Below, piece after piece: positions 23,001 to 35,464 of a DNA stretch of 64,000 nt; position 1 is the stretch's first letter; every line of letters begins with the position of its first letter. Where the stretch lies: assembly GCA_036426205.1 (NCBI GenBank), contig CM071568.1, positions 214,563,245 to 214,627,244 on the forward strand, given 5' to 3'. A program made the position numbers and the translations under genes. Source of the stretch: Ascaphus truei (Eukaryota; Chordata; Amphibia; Anura; Ascaphidae). The notes under the pieces were generated by a model. The model searched no databases and had not been told where the DNA came from. It saw only the letters and a program-made list of their open reading frames with translations.

Positions 23001-24869
23001 TTTCTATAATCCCATCCAGTCGATAGGGTGGCCAAAATCCCCATCAATGTGAAAACTAAATACTGTCATATCACAGAAACAGAACAATGTTTTTATTTCG
23101 TGAATACATCCACATAGTAGTATAAAAGATAATTATGTTTATAGTGATATCTTTATGCGCTCACTAAAATAAAATATAAAAATATAGAAAGGTAGAAAAT
23201 CTTGTATTACCGTCACTGTGCATTGACATTGAAAATTTAACCAAATTAATTTAAATAACATACACCTAGTCAATATACTCACTTGCAGAATTAATTTTGT
23301 TCTATGTTACAGGTTATGCATGCCCCACTCCAATGGCACTAAAAAAAAAAAATCACAACAGTATTAAAAGGTTCAAAATTTAAAAAATTTCTAATTCCAC
23401 GACACCGTCTAGCTGTCAATTGATAGATTAATTGTAAAAGAATATGAAATGATTACTGTACTCTATTAGTAAGCAAGAAATATGAAATCCGTAAAGTACA
23501 GTAGTGCACATGCGTCGCTATGAATGCATATACGCCCTGTTTTCTGAGAATGCATGTGTTTGTTTTTGACCGTGTATGTGCGGGTCTTTTAATGTAGGCG
23601 CATGCGTGGTCTAAGGAACGCATATGCGGGTTTATTGGGAATTACAGTTTTACTGTATGGTGTACAGTATGTATGAAACTTGTGTACATGTATTATTTAA
23701 ACTAGACATTTCTTGAAAATTGTGTGTCGTGACCAATTTTTGATGCACGGGGTGTATCTATGTAGATGTGTGAGTCGAACATGAATTGGGCTGTAGGTTC
23801 ATCTCATTTTGGAATTGGTTTGGTCCGTACTAGTAATGGTAGTGGGGAGGCACCGGGTTGGTTGGAGCAGGGGGTGGTACTGGGTAGAGGCAGATGGAAA
23901 GGCCCGGTTTCACGGTTTGGAAAGTCTGATCAAAAAAATACCCATCCACTGGTGCCTGCAGCCCTCGTGCCAAGCATGAGGAGGTGTTTTGTTTAATTAA
24001 AGCAATTAATCAGCTTAAGTTGTTGCTATTAGAGTTCCTCCACATTACTTGATTTGGTGGTTTGTTTGTATAATTGTACTTTGTCAACGATATACATTAG
24101 AGATCAGATAGAGTTGCACTCTATCTGTCCCGACTTCAATGGCGAAATATATTATATAGCATAACTCAAGAGTGGTCTGTGTGGCCAAGGAGTAGCAACA
24201 ATCCATGCACGCACTAACACAGTAGGTAGAAAAGTTATATGACAAGATTCTTAAATATATAGTGTTTTTTTATAAAGTCTGAACGCAACAGTAGATATGT
24301 ACAGTACTGTACAAGGTCAATTAGACAAAGAGGACCTGTTTACATTTATCTTCTCTCAGCCCATTGTTAGACACTGCATTTGTACTCAAGCTTTCAGAGT
24401 ATATAGGCAAAGATATTAAGAGCGCCCAACTGATATAAACGCATTGTGAACTCGCAAAACGACAGAAATAATAGTCCGTCTGACCACAAACGAGGTCCAT
24501 GCATGCTCAGTTGCGCGAGGTGTGTGGCGAGGCTTCAGATGAGGTCCACAATTTAGGGGAAATCTCACAGGAATCAGCTTTAGTGTAGATATCAAGGCAA
24601 AGTGTAATTCTGGGGGGCGAAATCTGACACCAAAGTATTAAAGAGAAAAGAAAATCTATAGGATTTCATTTAGGAGTTTGGTGTCGTTGTTGTGCATAAA
24701 AGCGTAAAGCTGCACATCAAAACAATTTGAAAAAATCTCTGATACGAATAAGGTGATTCTGGTTCCATGGACCAGCCTTGTAATAATCTGAGTGGAATCC
24801 AAACTCAGTGTAGTGAATAAGGAGCATACAGATTTCATCAATCAAAATTGATGTGCCAAAGAGAAAAAA

Positions 24870-27800
24870 ACAATGTTTTGGCCTGTTAATTTGCCTTTAT
24901 CAAGTGAAAGTGGCATAACAAGTGATTCAAATGGAGTCCTTTCTATAGTCCATACAAATAAATAGTCCAAGTGTGGTCAGTCCTCTGACATAGGGTCACG
25001 TCCTCTACTGAGCCCATTAGAGCTGTGTGTGGCATCTGGCGCACTTGGGGAAGTTCTCTGTCCTGAATGACGAATCATCAGCGCTTCCCCTACTACTTTG
25101 CCTCTGCATCTGGTTTGCGTTGGGGCGTTTCCTCTGTCCTGGATGATGCCTCCTCAGTGCTTCCCCGGCTCTCAATATGGCGTCTGTGTGCTTGGAGGCG
25201 GTGTCCTCAGTCTGGGATGATGCTGCCTCAGTGCTTCCCCTGCTCCCCATGGAATTTCATTCCGGCCTCTGACGTCTTCGAGGAGCAGTATCTTTCAGGG
25301 ATTAATGCAATCGTTATGGGTATCCGTGTGACCTCATTCCATATCATCCTGTTGCCTGGAAATCTCTCCTGCCAGCGTTTGGATATCTGAATTTGTGATC
25401 TGTTTACTTGTAACGCTACTGCATATTTCCCTCTGTGTGTTGATGTCAGATCCAACTTAATTATAGTTTTCTCCTATTCATGTCATCTATATGGCCAGTA
25501 GTGAAATTACCATTCAGTGGAAGAAAACAGAGTTTAAGAAAACTTTTGAGAACTAACATATCTGCCACCCTGGACCATGTACCAGTGAAGTGTAACATTT
25601 GTGATTTCACACTTTTTTTTTTAAATTGAATGATCCTCTTAATCTCATTGGTGATTTGTTGTTCGTAGTTAAAGTAAGATATTATCCTTTGACTGCTTGT
25701 CCTGATGTACCATGCTTGTAGAAATATTCTCCTGATGTTAAAGTTAATAAAAGAAAAACTGACCTTTGTAGCCAAAGATTTAAGGGCAACAAAACAGCAG
25801 TATCAGATTTATACCTATAGATAAAGTAGGGACTGTATTAGATAATTTGTCTAATTTCTGGAAGCAACCCAAAAGACAAGTTATCATTTAATCCCTAGGG
25901 AAGACTGTATATACATGTAGAATCCAGTATGCCTCCCTTTGTAGAAGGATATCATAATTTTCCGTACATGGCGTTTGCTCTATGTACCTGCCTCAATCCC
26001 CATGATTTAAGAGTTGACAACTGGATGTTTGAACGGGTACAATGTGTTATTTTTTTTTAAAGCCGTCTCCTCTTGCTGCATGGGTGATTTTACCTTATGG
26101 TTCAGTGAACCTTGTTTTTTAAGCATACGATTTGTTGCACTATGTAACATAGTCCCACAGGGACATTTGGATCTATAAATAACACATGTGGTCATGCAAG
26201 TTAATTGCTCTTAATTTTTTTAGATTTCCCCTCTTGGGTGTGGAACTTAGTCCCTATGTTATGCTATTTCACAACCACCAGATGGGACATTAAAGCATCC
26301 TTATTTTGGAGTAACTATTAAGGAATTTATACTTCCTTTCTATCGTTGTTGATAAGTTATGTCTTTCTAATTTTCTACTCTCCTATAGGAAATCTGGGTA
26401 AATTCATGCAGGCTGTATAAAATGTATCATGGACTGTTGGATGTTCCAGTGAATCGGATACATTTGTTACAAATTTGCTTGTAGTGGTTGTGTACTTGAT
26501 TAATATACATTATTGGTCTAATTTTCTGTGTCCTTGTATTCTATTAGTAGTGACGGAGTGCTTAGTAGAGTTCGTCTTCTACCAGTAGGTTTTTTTATAC
26601 CCTCAGTCAAGTATATAAATAGTCTGTTTTAATACCTGCCAAGGTTATCTTTATAATGTTAGCAGGTCTTTGTTAAACATCTTTCGATTGCCCTAAGTTT
26701 CTGCGGGATTATGGTGCAACATTTCTTTCCGTTGTTTGGATTGACAGCTTTGTGGCATTCTACCAGTGGTTTACAATATAAGTAGCGTGATATGTCTATA
26801 TGATTTTTGTATGTTAAAAGTACAATCTAAAAATAAATGGTTTGTTTTTCCTCCCAGTTGTTTGTACGTGCACTGTTGTGAGGTAGAGAGCCATCTAAAT
26901 AGTTAAAAAATCCTTTGTTTTAAGTTCACGTTAGACGATACCGCTCACATTACAGATAGATATGTCATGTACCGCACAGTAAAATGTAATCTTTTTAATA
27001 GTGTCACGGATCGTGCTCGCCCACAAACCGGGACCGGGCCGCGGGACTGAGGTGGGGATGATGAAAACACCGACCTTAGGCCTCGACCGGAGCTGGTTCA
27101 GGGGTTCAGGGTGCGCCGTCCATAGTCAAACATGCAGGTCAGGATTGGCGAAAGCAGGGTTTACGTCATCCAGGCAGGGGATCAAGGGCAGGGCCAAGGG
27201 AGATGCAGGAGGGATGGTCGAGGGGTACGAAGCCAGGCAAGGTCGTCATCATTAATCTTGGGTGGGTGAAGCTACTTAAGCGTAGAAGGCAAGAAGAACC
27301 TTGAGTGAAAGCACTTCAACGGAGACGGGCTTCAGCAAAGTGCTGCACACGAACAGGGAAAAAGGGAGACAGGAGACACAGGAAACAAGAAAGCTCAGTA
27401 CAAGGACTTCAAGCAAGGAACTAACTAAACCACTTGGAGCAGGAGGGGGAAGAGGAACCGGAGCCACAGTGCTGTGGAATCCAACGCTTCAGCCGGGAAA
27501 AGCCAGGGAGAAAGTTCAGTGAAGTCCGCTGCCATGCGCCAGGTTATCGGAAGGAGGGAACAGGAACACGAGAAGGGTAAGGCACCACAAAATGCCACAC
27601 GGAACGAAGGTAGTGCAGAACGACCAAGGAAACACTGGGGGAACCAGCTTCAGCACGGCAAAGACGAAGTCTGCCAGGAACAAGGAAAGCAGCGCTGGGG
27701 CTACTATGCAAGAAGGCCTTGGGAAGCTGGGGAAGATAGGAGCAGGAGCCAAAGGCACAGGAGGCCTAGCAGGCCAAACAGAGAGTCTGTGACAACACAG

Positions 27801-28930
27801 TTACTTGCAACTGGTATTGCAAAGTCTATGTCCAAGCCACTTCCTGAGGGGGGACGTAGTGAGGCAGTAGATCTAAATAGCAAGGGGAGGCCCAATCAGG
27901 CAGAGATGCACAGGAGGCAGCAAGAGGGCAGGTGATTGCAGAAGCAGGGAAAAGTTGTCTGGAACCGCCAAGCTCCTGAAGGATGGGTTCCAGCCAAACC
28001 CAGGAGCGGATTCCGCACAATAGTTGTTTCATAAGATAACGTTTCTCAAAGTCTGCAATATGAGGTGTGCATGAGCCCACATTGCTACCCATAGCCGTCC
28101 CAGTAGAGTAGTTTGTAATTATTAAATATATTTCATATTAACATTGTGTTCAAGTTTTAATAATTCACTAAATCAAAAGGGTGTAGACCTGGTAGTTGGA
28201 TCAAAGGATTGGTCCTTTGGATAGCACAGATAATTCTTTTCCGTTATAATTGTAGTTAGACAAATGTATCACCAAGATATTCATACTAATCACTGGTTGT
28301 GAGCGTTAGAGAACAGAGGAAGTACGTGATTTTACTTTTGACCCTCTTGTCTTCGTCCCGTTTCACTTACTGTCGCTGGTTTTTTTCTTCCTTAAAAAAG
28401 AGCCTGCGGTCCACTGGGTGTGCCCTTAGCCAATGAACGGGCATCTGAATCGCTTCGTTGCTGCGTACTGGTCTTATAAATGTGCCCTTGAACAAGTAGA
28501 TTATGCCTTTCCCTTTAGTTCATGATATAAACAGAATTGTCTATATACTATAGTAATTCACTACTTTTAAAGTTGTTTTTTTAAAGTGGCAAAGATCTTC
28601 CTTGAATTTCTGCAGGCGTGTCTAAGATCCTCTAATGATTGAACAGTGATCTCATTTTGAGATGTTTGCTCAATTACATTTCGTTTTGAGAATTCATGTC
28701 TCACTTACTTAAACGATTACCTACCTCTTCGTGACATAAGAGGCTCTGTTCAGAATTTTTCAACCAATACTCACAAAAATCTGTGTTGTCATTCCCTAAT
28801 GTGGATGATTTCGTATTACTGAATCCCTCGGATTTTAATTTTCGTAAAGGTATTAACGTGTGAAAAAAAAACACAATTCTTTCGTTTGAGTCTTGTCAAA
28901 TCTTTTATGTCAGTTGGTCTTACGGGCAAA
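24870..28930 (-). mobile_element. PLE-1, copy 2
   Basis: Counterpart of 9,640-13,660. The terminal signature lies near 24,877-24,905, the 72-bp repeats at 25,050-25,250, the GIY-YIG remnant at about 25,800-26,195, RT motif C near 26,900-26,990, and the coiled-coil remnant at about 28,560-28,760. No frame longer than about 60 codons survives in the coding part. The stretch 26,460-26,990 is especially scrambled compared with 11,280-11,780. Confidence 0.7.
27002..28019 (-). mobile_element. Solo LTR, copy 2
   Basis: Counterpart of 11,787-12,720, preceded by AATAG (26,997-27,001) and followed by ATAG with one A missing. It is about 84 bp longer than copy 1 because of many small insertions. Confidence 0.75.
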
Positions 28931-29128
28931 GGCCTCTTCAGGAGTAAATTTAATAGAATCTAACTCTCCTCAAAATATTTTAATTTTCAGCCTTATTGTG
29001 ACACCAAAGGAGAGGGAATATACTGTAGGACACTGTAGGGACAACTTATATAGTCGAAATTCAGTATCCTACTGGATAAAGATAACAGTGTGCAAAAAAG
29101 CAGGATACCTAACTGCTGGCACTATGTA

Positions 29129-29162
<34 letters not shown>

Positions 29163-30429
29163 TAAATGTCTAGCACTCCCTTGATAAAAGTCCTTTTTTA
29201 GGACGAAAAGTTGGTGTTTTGTGCCGGCGTTACTAATACACATTCTTTGTGCTAATAATGTGCTGTCTCTTCCTTGCTGTGCCTACTTTGGTTCCCTGGA
29301 TCTCTGGTCGCCTGGTAAGGAGCTATTGATATATCATTCATATGGGATAAGCACCGTCTTCATCTGATTTGTTGTGCATCTGCTCGTTACATAATAGTAA
29401 GATAAGTCAAATAATAATATATATGATAAATAGAGATATATATCATATATAATATATAGATATATATTATATAATTATCTATATATATATATAATACATA
29501 TACAGAATGTTCGACAAATCACCCAAAAATCCTACTCCCGAACAAAACATCTACTCGACTAGCCCCGCCCCTAGCCCGCCCCTAAATCCCGCCCCTGTCC
29601 GCTTTAAAAAAAAAATGAATAAATTCCTAGTAAGAACAACATTCGTTTTTGACATTAGTTTATTTATTGTATTACATTATACTACAATTAGTCCTTGTTA
29701 CTGCACCGACACACTTTATTCGAGCAAATACCCAGTATGTACCTGGCAGAACCTAGGAATGCGCCCGCTCCTCACTCTGAAAAGCCCCGTTGTGTTTGCC
29801 TTCCCAGCCGGGTTCATGCCTGCTGACGGGCGGCTGATCTGTTAAATGATAATGATTAGGATTTAATAGGTGCATGGTTCGCAGTGTCTACAGAGGCATA
29901 AATTCATGAATTGTAATGCATAATATATTATATACTGTGCAGTTTTGCAGCCAGCGGGAATAAATGCTTCAACCCTGCTTGGAAAATACCATCAATGCAC
30001 TCGGCAGAAGCAGAAAAGTCTCACAAACCTCAATACACCCGGGTATACCCGAAATTCGTGGGGACTAGCCGAGCTCGAATAAAGTGTGTCGCCAGTGACG
30101 TGTGTGTATGTGTAAATGTCGGATTTAGAAAAAAAAACAAGAGTGAATGACTAGTTTCCTGAACCATAAAATATTGCCTGGATGCCCCCGTCACAATATC
30201 TAAAGCAGCAATCCGTCTTGTGATCTTACCTGATCCGCAGTCCCTCAATGTCCAGGTACCCTCATTCCAGCATGTTTACATTGGGGGAGGGGTTCTTACC
30301 TTGTCGTTCTGAGGTTAGGAGGGGATTCGATTCTTCCGTGTGAAGCTCGAGGGTAATCGGAATAGCATATTGGTGATTTCGGTGTAGGATAGGCAGTTTT
30401 TATATAGGGTAAATAAGAGATCCAGATCC

Positions 30430-30880
30430 TGGTGTAAGAGTAGAGTGGGGCGATGTGAGAGAGAGAGCGGGTCGGACGGATGAGGAGGAGAAAGGGAAGG
30501 AGAGATCTAGAATTGGTTGCACTGCGAGGTGGCGAGAGAGATACCTGTGAGCAGATGATGCTGATTAGTGATAGCGGGTCGAGGAGAGATGGGGGAGCGA
30601 TGAGAACGAGGATGAGAGAGAGAGAACGTGCGGAGTAGAGAGAGAGAGCGAGAGAGGAGAGCCAGAGTAGAGAGCGGACGAGAGAGAGAGAGACCTGAGA
30701 GAGAGACGCGGAGAGAGAGAGCAGTGAGACGAGAGAGACGAGAGCGGAGTGAGAGGAGAGAGAGGAGAGGAGAGCGAGATGAGAGAGAGAGCGATGGAGG
30801 CGAGAGAGAGAGGAGTAGACGAGAGAGACGGAGAGAGAGGACGAGAGAGAGGCAGAGAGAGAGAGAAAGACGGAGCGGTG

Positions 30881-30911
<31 letters not shown>

Positions 30912-31395
30912 GAGGGTGGGAGAGAGAGAGAGGGGTGAGGAGAGAGATGGAATGGTGAAAGACGAGAGGGGGTGAGAGGAGAGAGAGGGGGGTGAGAGAG
31001 GCGAGAGGGGGTGAAGAGAGCGAGATTGGGTGAGGAGAGCGAGAGTGGGTGGGAGAGCGAGAGTGGGTGGTGTGAGAGAGCGAGAGTGGGTGAGGGCCGA
31101 GACAGGGTGGGTAGTAGAGAGAACCAGAGATAGAGACACCACAGGAGCCAAAAGAGACAGACAGAGAGAGAGACACACAGGACAGAGGGAGAGGTAGACA
31201 AGAGAGACAGAGAGAGGGAGACAGAGAGAGAGGGAGACAGGGAGAGAGGGAGACAGGGAGACAGGGAGACAGGGAGAAAGGGAGAGAGGGAGAGAGGGAG
31301 AAGGGAGACAGGAGCGAGGGCGACTGAGACAGGAGACCAGACACACTCACAGACAAAAACACTCGACGACAGACACACTCACAGACAGGACACAC
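30430..31395 (+). repeat. Degenerate GA array, about 1 kb
   Basis: Mostly GAGAGA with interspersed C, T and G, grading into GGGAGACA units at about 31,200-31,330. The long Ser/Leu/Pro-rich frames on the complement and Arg/Glu-rich frames on this strand come from the repeat and are not genes. Confidence 0.85.
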
Positions 31396-31646
31396 TCACT
31401 CACACTCACACAGAACACACACAGACACACACAGACACACACAGAGACACACTAGACACACAGGCACACAGAGACACACAGAGACACAGAGACACACTCA
31501 CACACAGTGACACACACACACAGACACACACACACAGAGAGACACACACACAAGAGACAACACAACACCACCACACACACACACACACACACACACACAA
31601 CACACACCACACACCCAAACACCACACACACACCACACACACACCA

Positions 31647-31686
<40 letters not shown>

Positions 31687-31745
31687 ACCACACTCACAGC
31701 AGACACACTCACAGAAGACATACATACACAGACAGACATACTCAC
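31396..31745 (+). repeat. CA-rich microsatellite array
   Basis: CACACA interrupted by CAGACACA and CACCAC units. Continuous CA runs occur near 31,575-31,600 and 31,650-31,685. It directly follows the GA array, giving about 1.3 kb of low-complexity DNA. Confidence 0.85.
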
Positions 31746-31889
31746 AAGACAGGGTATCATTGAAAGGAGGGCCCACCTGTGAAGCAGTTTATTCAAGCCA
31801 GGCGGGAGGTGCTGTTGGTTGGTGGGCAGCCAGTGCGGTAGTCGGCGGGCGGGGAGGCCAGGCAGCCGGGGGTGTGAGGTGGGGAGTAG

Positions 31890-32150
31890 GGGAAGATGCA
31901 GGCGGTGCTGGAGGTCGTGGTGGAGATGGGAAATGCGGGACAGAAGAGTGTGGCCAGCCGGGTGGGGAGATGCGGGCGGGATATGGGAAATGCGGGCGGA
32001 AATGCGGCCAGCCGGGTGGGAGATGCGGGTGGGAGATGTGGGCGGGGAGATGGGATGGGAGATGTGGGCAGGAGATGGAAAAATGCGGCAGGCCAGGGCG
32101 GAGATGGGACACGCGGGGCGGCAGATGGGACATGCTGGGGCCAGGCTCCA
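31890..32150 (+). repeat. G-rich minisatellite with GGGAGATG units
   Basis: Short irregular units built on GGGAGATGCGGGCGG and GGGAGATGTGGGC recur over about 260 bp. All six frames stay open here because of the repeat, not because of coding. It is flanked by non-coding sequence at 31,746-31,890. Confidence 0.75.
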
Positions 32151-32365
32151 ATGGTGGCTCGTGCTCCTCAGCTCCTTGACGCTGCGTGACATCATGACGT
32201 CACAAGCATCATGTTGGCATGGCAACACGGCGTCTGACGCCGCACGGCCATTGCAGGTACAGAAGGAGACAAATAATGGGCTCACATAGTGCAAGCAGGG
32301 AAAATTGCAGGGGGAATTTATAGAGCCGCAGCACGGCTCGCCAGCGGCCTAAATCCACTCGGTCG

Positions 32366-32480
32366 ATAAATCACCCAAAAATCTACACGCCGAACCAAAA
32401 AATCTACTCACCACCTAGGCCCGCCTCTTGCCACCTAGCCTAGCCCATCACCCCGCCCCACTTTAAAAAATGGAATAAAT
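32366..32480 (+). repeat. Dispersed repeat R1, third copy
   Basis: AAATCACCCAAAAATCTAC followed by GCC-rich spacers and a TTTAAAAAATGGAATAAATT end, as at 14,222-14,340. It lies outside the tandem duplication and so shows R1 is interspersed. Confidence 0.65.
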
Positions 32481-32720
32481 TGACTGGGTTGGTGGGGGGC
32501 TTTGGGGGACTGAGAGGTATGTGTGCGCTGCCTAACAGCTCCCTGAGAGGGAGGGGTGTTGTGCGGGGGTCAGATGGCTCCTTTATGACAATGGCAGCAC
32601 TTACTTTACTTCGGGCGTTCCGGCAGCACTCTCCACTGGCCTCCCCATCTTCCGGATCAGGTACCGCCAGCCGGCACACTTCCTTTGCAGTTAGCAGTTA
32701 GCCACTAAGGCAATGAAGCT

Positions 32721-33031
32721 GCTTTTATTTTATTATAATAATACAATATTGTAGCAGGGGGTCTCCGGAGCTGAATCGCATTGATTTCAGTGGACCCCCT
32801 GCTTCCCGAGTTACAGGCCCCATTATGGAGTGCCGGTATCCCTCTGGTTTGTTTAAATCCCTTGATCACGTGGGCGTGACATGATTGAATTTAAACATGG
32901 CCGCCAGGATACCGGCACCCCATAACGGGGCCTTTAACTCGAGAAGCAGGGGTTCTTCAGACGTGAAATCAATGCGGTTCAGTTTCAGAGACCCCCTGCT
33001 ACCATACTGTATTATTAAAATAAAATAAAAG
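32721..33031. mobile_element. Fold-back hairpin element, copy A
   Basis: The two arms are imperfect reverse complements over roughly 130 bp each. GCTTTTATTTTATTAT (32,721) pairs with the AT-rich end near 33,031, AGCAGGGGGTCTC (32,754) with GAGACCCCCTGCT (32,988-33,000), and GTGCCGGTATCC (32,831) with GGATACCGGCAC (32,908). The loop (about 32,845-32,905) contains TTTAAAT and ATTTAAA in opposite orientation. This is a non-autonomous fold-back or MITE element. The family recurs at 33,796 and 46,640. Confidence 0.8.
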
Positions 33032-33181
33032 CCCGCCAATCGCTTGTTAGAGGCAAGCAGGTAGAGTGACTGATTCAGTTTCTCTTACTGCGCGTCTCTT
33101 ACAGATGGGTGGAACCCGAGGATTTACACAATCTGGCCACTGGAATCTTGTGGCTTGCTAGAGGTTGCGTGCAAAACGCGC

Positions 33182-33808
33182 ATGACAAGCTGTCGAAAAC
33201 CGGCAGTTGCACCTGTAGTTACAGCCACAGGATGTAGAATAGCGACCTACTGGATAAATCAAACAATCTCAACCTTAGCACAAATAAGAGAGAACGTCTG
33301 GTTTTCATGCCAAATGGAAAACCTCACCAGTCTCACCAGTCTGCTGATTGACAAACACTTTAAGTTTATAAGAACATGTCAACCATGTTTTGACTTTTGC
33401 AGGAATACTGGGAGACCTTCGCCACTTGGGGGAGTAGACAACACAGCTACACTTGCAGCACCAAAAACCCACAACGGAAGGCTCAAGCTTAGACTGAGTA
33501 GGCCAACATCAAAGAAACACAACAAGATACAGAGAAATACATGGGGGCCTAAGCTAGTAGCCTTCATTAAAAAAAATTGCCGGGCCAGTTTCGCCGCCTG
33601 TTTTTTGAGCGGTGCTATCACGGTATTCAGAAAGCCTCGATTACCTGTGACAGCAAAATTCCCAAAATGGTCGAGAAGCCGGCGACGTGATGATGGCCTC
33701 TCTCAAAAGGCCTCACCAGGCGATTTGTTTTGGACGGCAAAGAGAGCTGCACAGAGAGCCGCCTCTCACTGCACATATCTGGCCAGTGATCATAGTTTAT
33801 TAATATAA
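33182..33808 (+). CDS. Uncharacterised 208-codon open frame between two fold-back elements
   Basis: This is an open frame from ATG at 33,182 to a stop just inside fold-back copy B. An in-frame TTG at 33,155 would lengthen it by nine codons. The predicted product is basic (many K and R, especially in the second half) with eight or more cysteines. I see no signal peptide, membrane segment or family motif. The DNA is not low-complexity, which makes a frame this long a little unusual, but there is no promoter, splice signal or homolog visible to back it. It may be chance, or captured DNA between two hairpin elements. I would not assign a function. Confidence 0.25.
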   Translation: MTSCRKPAVAPVVTATGCRIATYWINQTISTLAQIRENVWFSCQMENLTSLTSLLIDKHFKFIRTCQPCFDFCRNTGRPSPLGGVDNTATLAAPKTHNGRLKLRLSRPTSKKHNKIQRNTWGPKLVAFIKKNCRASFAACFLSGAITVFRKPRLPVTAKFPKWSRSRRRDDGLSQKASPGDLFWTAKRAAQRAASHCTYLASDHSLLI

Positions 33809-34090
33809 ATTTGAATACTAGTATAGATGAGCAGGGGGTCTCCGGAGCGAAACCGCTTTGATTTCACTGCTTCCTGAGATACAGGCCCCATTATGGAGTG
33901 CGGGTACCTCCTATGCATTTTATTCCCACGGTCAAGTGACGCGAAAAATTTAAATACATTGGAGATACCGGCACCCCATAACAGGGCCTGTATCTCGGGA
34001 AGCAGGGGGTTCCCGGACCTCAAATCAATGCAGTTCTGCTCCTGAGACCCCCTGCTCATCTACACAAGTATTACAATTTATAGTAAAAAA
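33796..34090. mobile_element. Fold-back hairpin element, copy B
   Basis: Same family as 32,721-33,031. ATAAATTTGAATACTAGTAT...GAGCAGGGGGTCTC on the left (33,805-33,845) pairs with GAGACCCCCTGCTCATCTAC...ATTACAATTTAT on the right (34,044-34,082). The ACAGGCCCCATTATGGAGTG arm (33,881) pairs with the CACCCCATAACAGGGCCTGT arm (33,973). The outer AT-rich part differs from copy A, so the two are separate insertions or have diverged at the ends. Confidence 0.75.
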
Positions 34091-34099
34091 GGTTCATTA

Positions 34100-34690
34100 C
34101 CTTAGCACCAGCTGCAAAGGGCAATGAAGGGGTTAAACCTCATAGCCTGTTTCTTGGGGCAGAGGGGGTGGATGAAGGGGTAATAGTCCCATAGTGGGTG
34201 CTTAGGCCTGCCTGGAAGGTTGTGGGAGGAGTTAACCCCTTCCCTGCCATAGTGGTGGGAACCGCTATGGTAATGAAGGGGTTACTTTGCCACTATAGCA
34301 ATAAATGGAGAAGAAAATAAAAACAGGCCCAAAATCAAATACATTACATAGAAAAATCAACACATTAGAAATGCCAATAAACCAATTGATTGGCAAGTGA
34401 TACATCATGCTCATATAATCAGTGGTCGACCTAAAAAATAAACAACCACCAACAATATGCAATTCAATAAAAACAATCACCAAATAAATAACAATAAACA
34501 AGTAAATACAACAAAATTACCACCAATCAATAAAGAAACTACCAAATAAACACCTGAATTACAAATTAAAACACCCCCACAAACCACCAATAAATAAAGG
34601 AAAACTCCAAATAAACACCATTATTAAAAATCAAGATCAAAAATAAACCACAATTAAAAAAAAAAAAAAAAGAAATAAACAATTGAATAC
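34100..34690. other. Repeat remnant, then A-rich non-coding sequence
   Basis: 34,110-34,290 resembles the dispersed block at 6,540-6,740. From 34,300 to 34,690 the sequence is A-rich, with recurring CCAATAAATAA and ACCAAATAAACACC words like a decayed short tandem array. No gene seen. Confidence 0.4.
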
Positions 34691-34695
34691 ACAAC

Positions 34696-35464
34696 AAAAC
34701 TGTAAGGATTCGGGGCTCGCGGCACTCACAGCGCGACCCCTCCTTACCTTGGAATGCCCCCGCTGCCGTGAGACGGCTCCCTCGTCTGTCCCAATCGGCT
34801 CCTGCTACACTCGATACTCTGGCGGTTCCCTCTGGCCCCGGGCGCGCGCTCTCCGACATTATAGAGCACGCGCCGTGAAAAGATAATTTATTCACTGCAC
34901 TAGCAGTGAAACCACGCCCCCAACTTTCACACAGGCTACTACTTAACCCTAAAGCTCCCCACCTGGCTGCCTATCATAGGAACCAATCCACAACAGCTCC
35001 TCGTGTTCCTCCAGGACTGCCTCCATCCCCTTTTGGTCAGCCACAATATATAGTACCTGCCTTACCTCTTTCACATTGCTCGACATAGTCTCTGCTTGTG
35101 GGTGTCTATTCTGGCTTTCTCTTTTGTCTTCGTTTGTTCAGGTTACGACCCGGCTTGGCGGACTTCACTCTCTGACTCTGGCCCCCGGCTCCCACTTGAC
35201 CTTGCTGCATCTCACGCCCCTCAACCTCAGCTTGGACCCCGACCCTCCGGATCTTTCCTCCCAGACCTTGGCTAACCGCAACGACTGCGTCTCTTCTTTT
35301 ACCGGTACCGGAAAGTATTGCTTCAGCTATTACCACCTGGCCTGGCAATGCCAAAACACCACACTCCGGACACGCTCCTTCTGCTGCGGGTGCGTGCACA
35401 TATATGTCCTCACCTCAGTATAAGGGACGAGTCTGGTCTGTGGGCAGCACCGGCGTAACAAAAT
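34696..35464 (+). mobile_element. Probable solo LTR (759 bp)
   Basis: 34,701-35,459 begins TGTAAGGATTCGGGG and ends CACCGGCGTAACA, so it has TG...CA ends. The flanks AAAAC (34,696-34,700) and AAAAT (35,460-35,464) match in four of five bases, as expected of an aged target duplication. A TATA box (CAATATATAGTACC, about 35,044-35,057) is followed by a pyrimidine-rich R/U5-like region. There is no adjacent primer-binding site or coding region, so it is read as a solo LTR. Confidence 0.65.

Larger units (their letters stand above)
15267..30450 (+). repeat. 14.7-kb tandem duplication, copy 2 (indel-rich copy)
   Basis: This is a colinear repeat of 582-15,266. It carries frequent 1-3 nt insertions and deletions, many of them doubled or lost bases in short runs and doubled short words, which scramble every reading frame. 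It is about 500-600 bp longer than copy 1, partly because of a G-rich block at 19,735-20,047. The error pattern resembles raw single-molecule reads more than neutral divergence. It could be a real duplication, the other haplotype, or a gap filled from unpolished reads. Confidence 0.85.

Noticed and set aside
30296..31395. Three overlapping Ser/Leu/Pro-rich frames of 276-360 codons on the minus strand
   Set aside because: They lie on a GA/CT array, are open in all three frames, and are broken at both ends by ordinary sequence.
31406..32294. Cys/Val-rich and Thr/His-rich frames over the CA array and G-rich minisatellite
   Set aside because: Microsatellite and minisatellite translation; no start, motif or codon preference.
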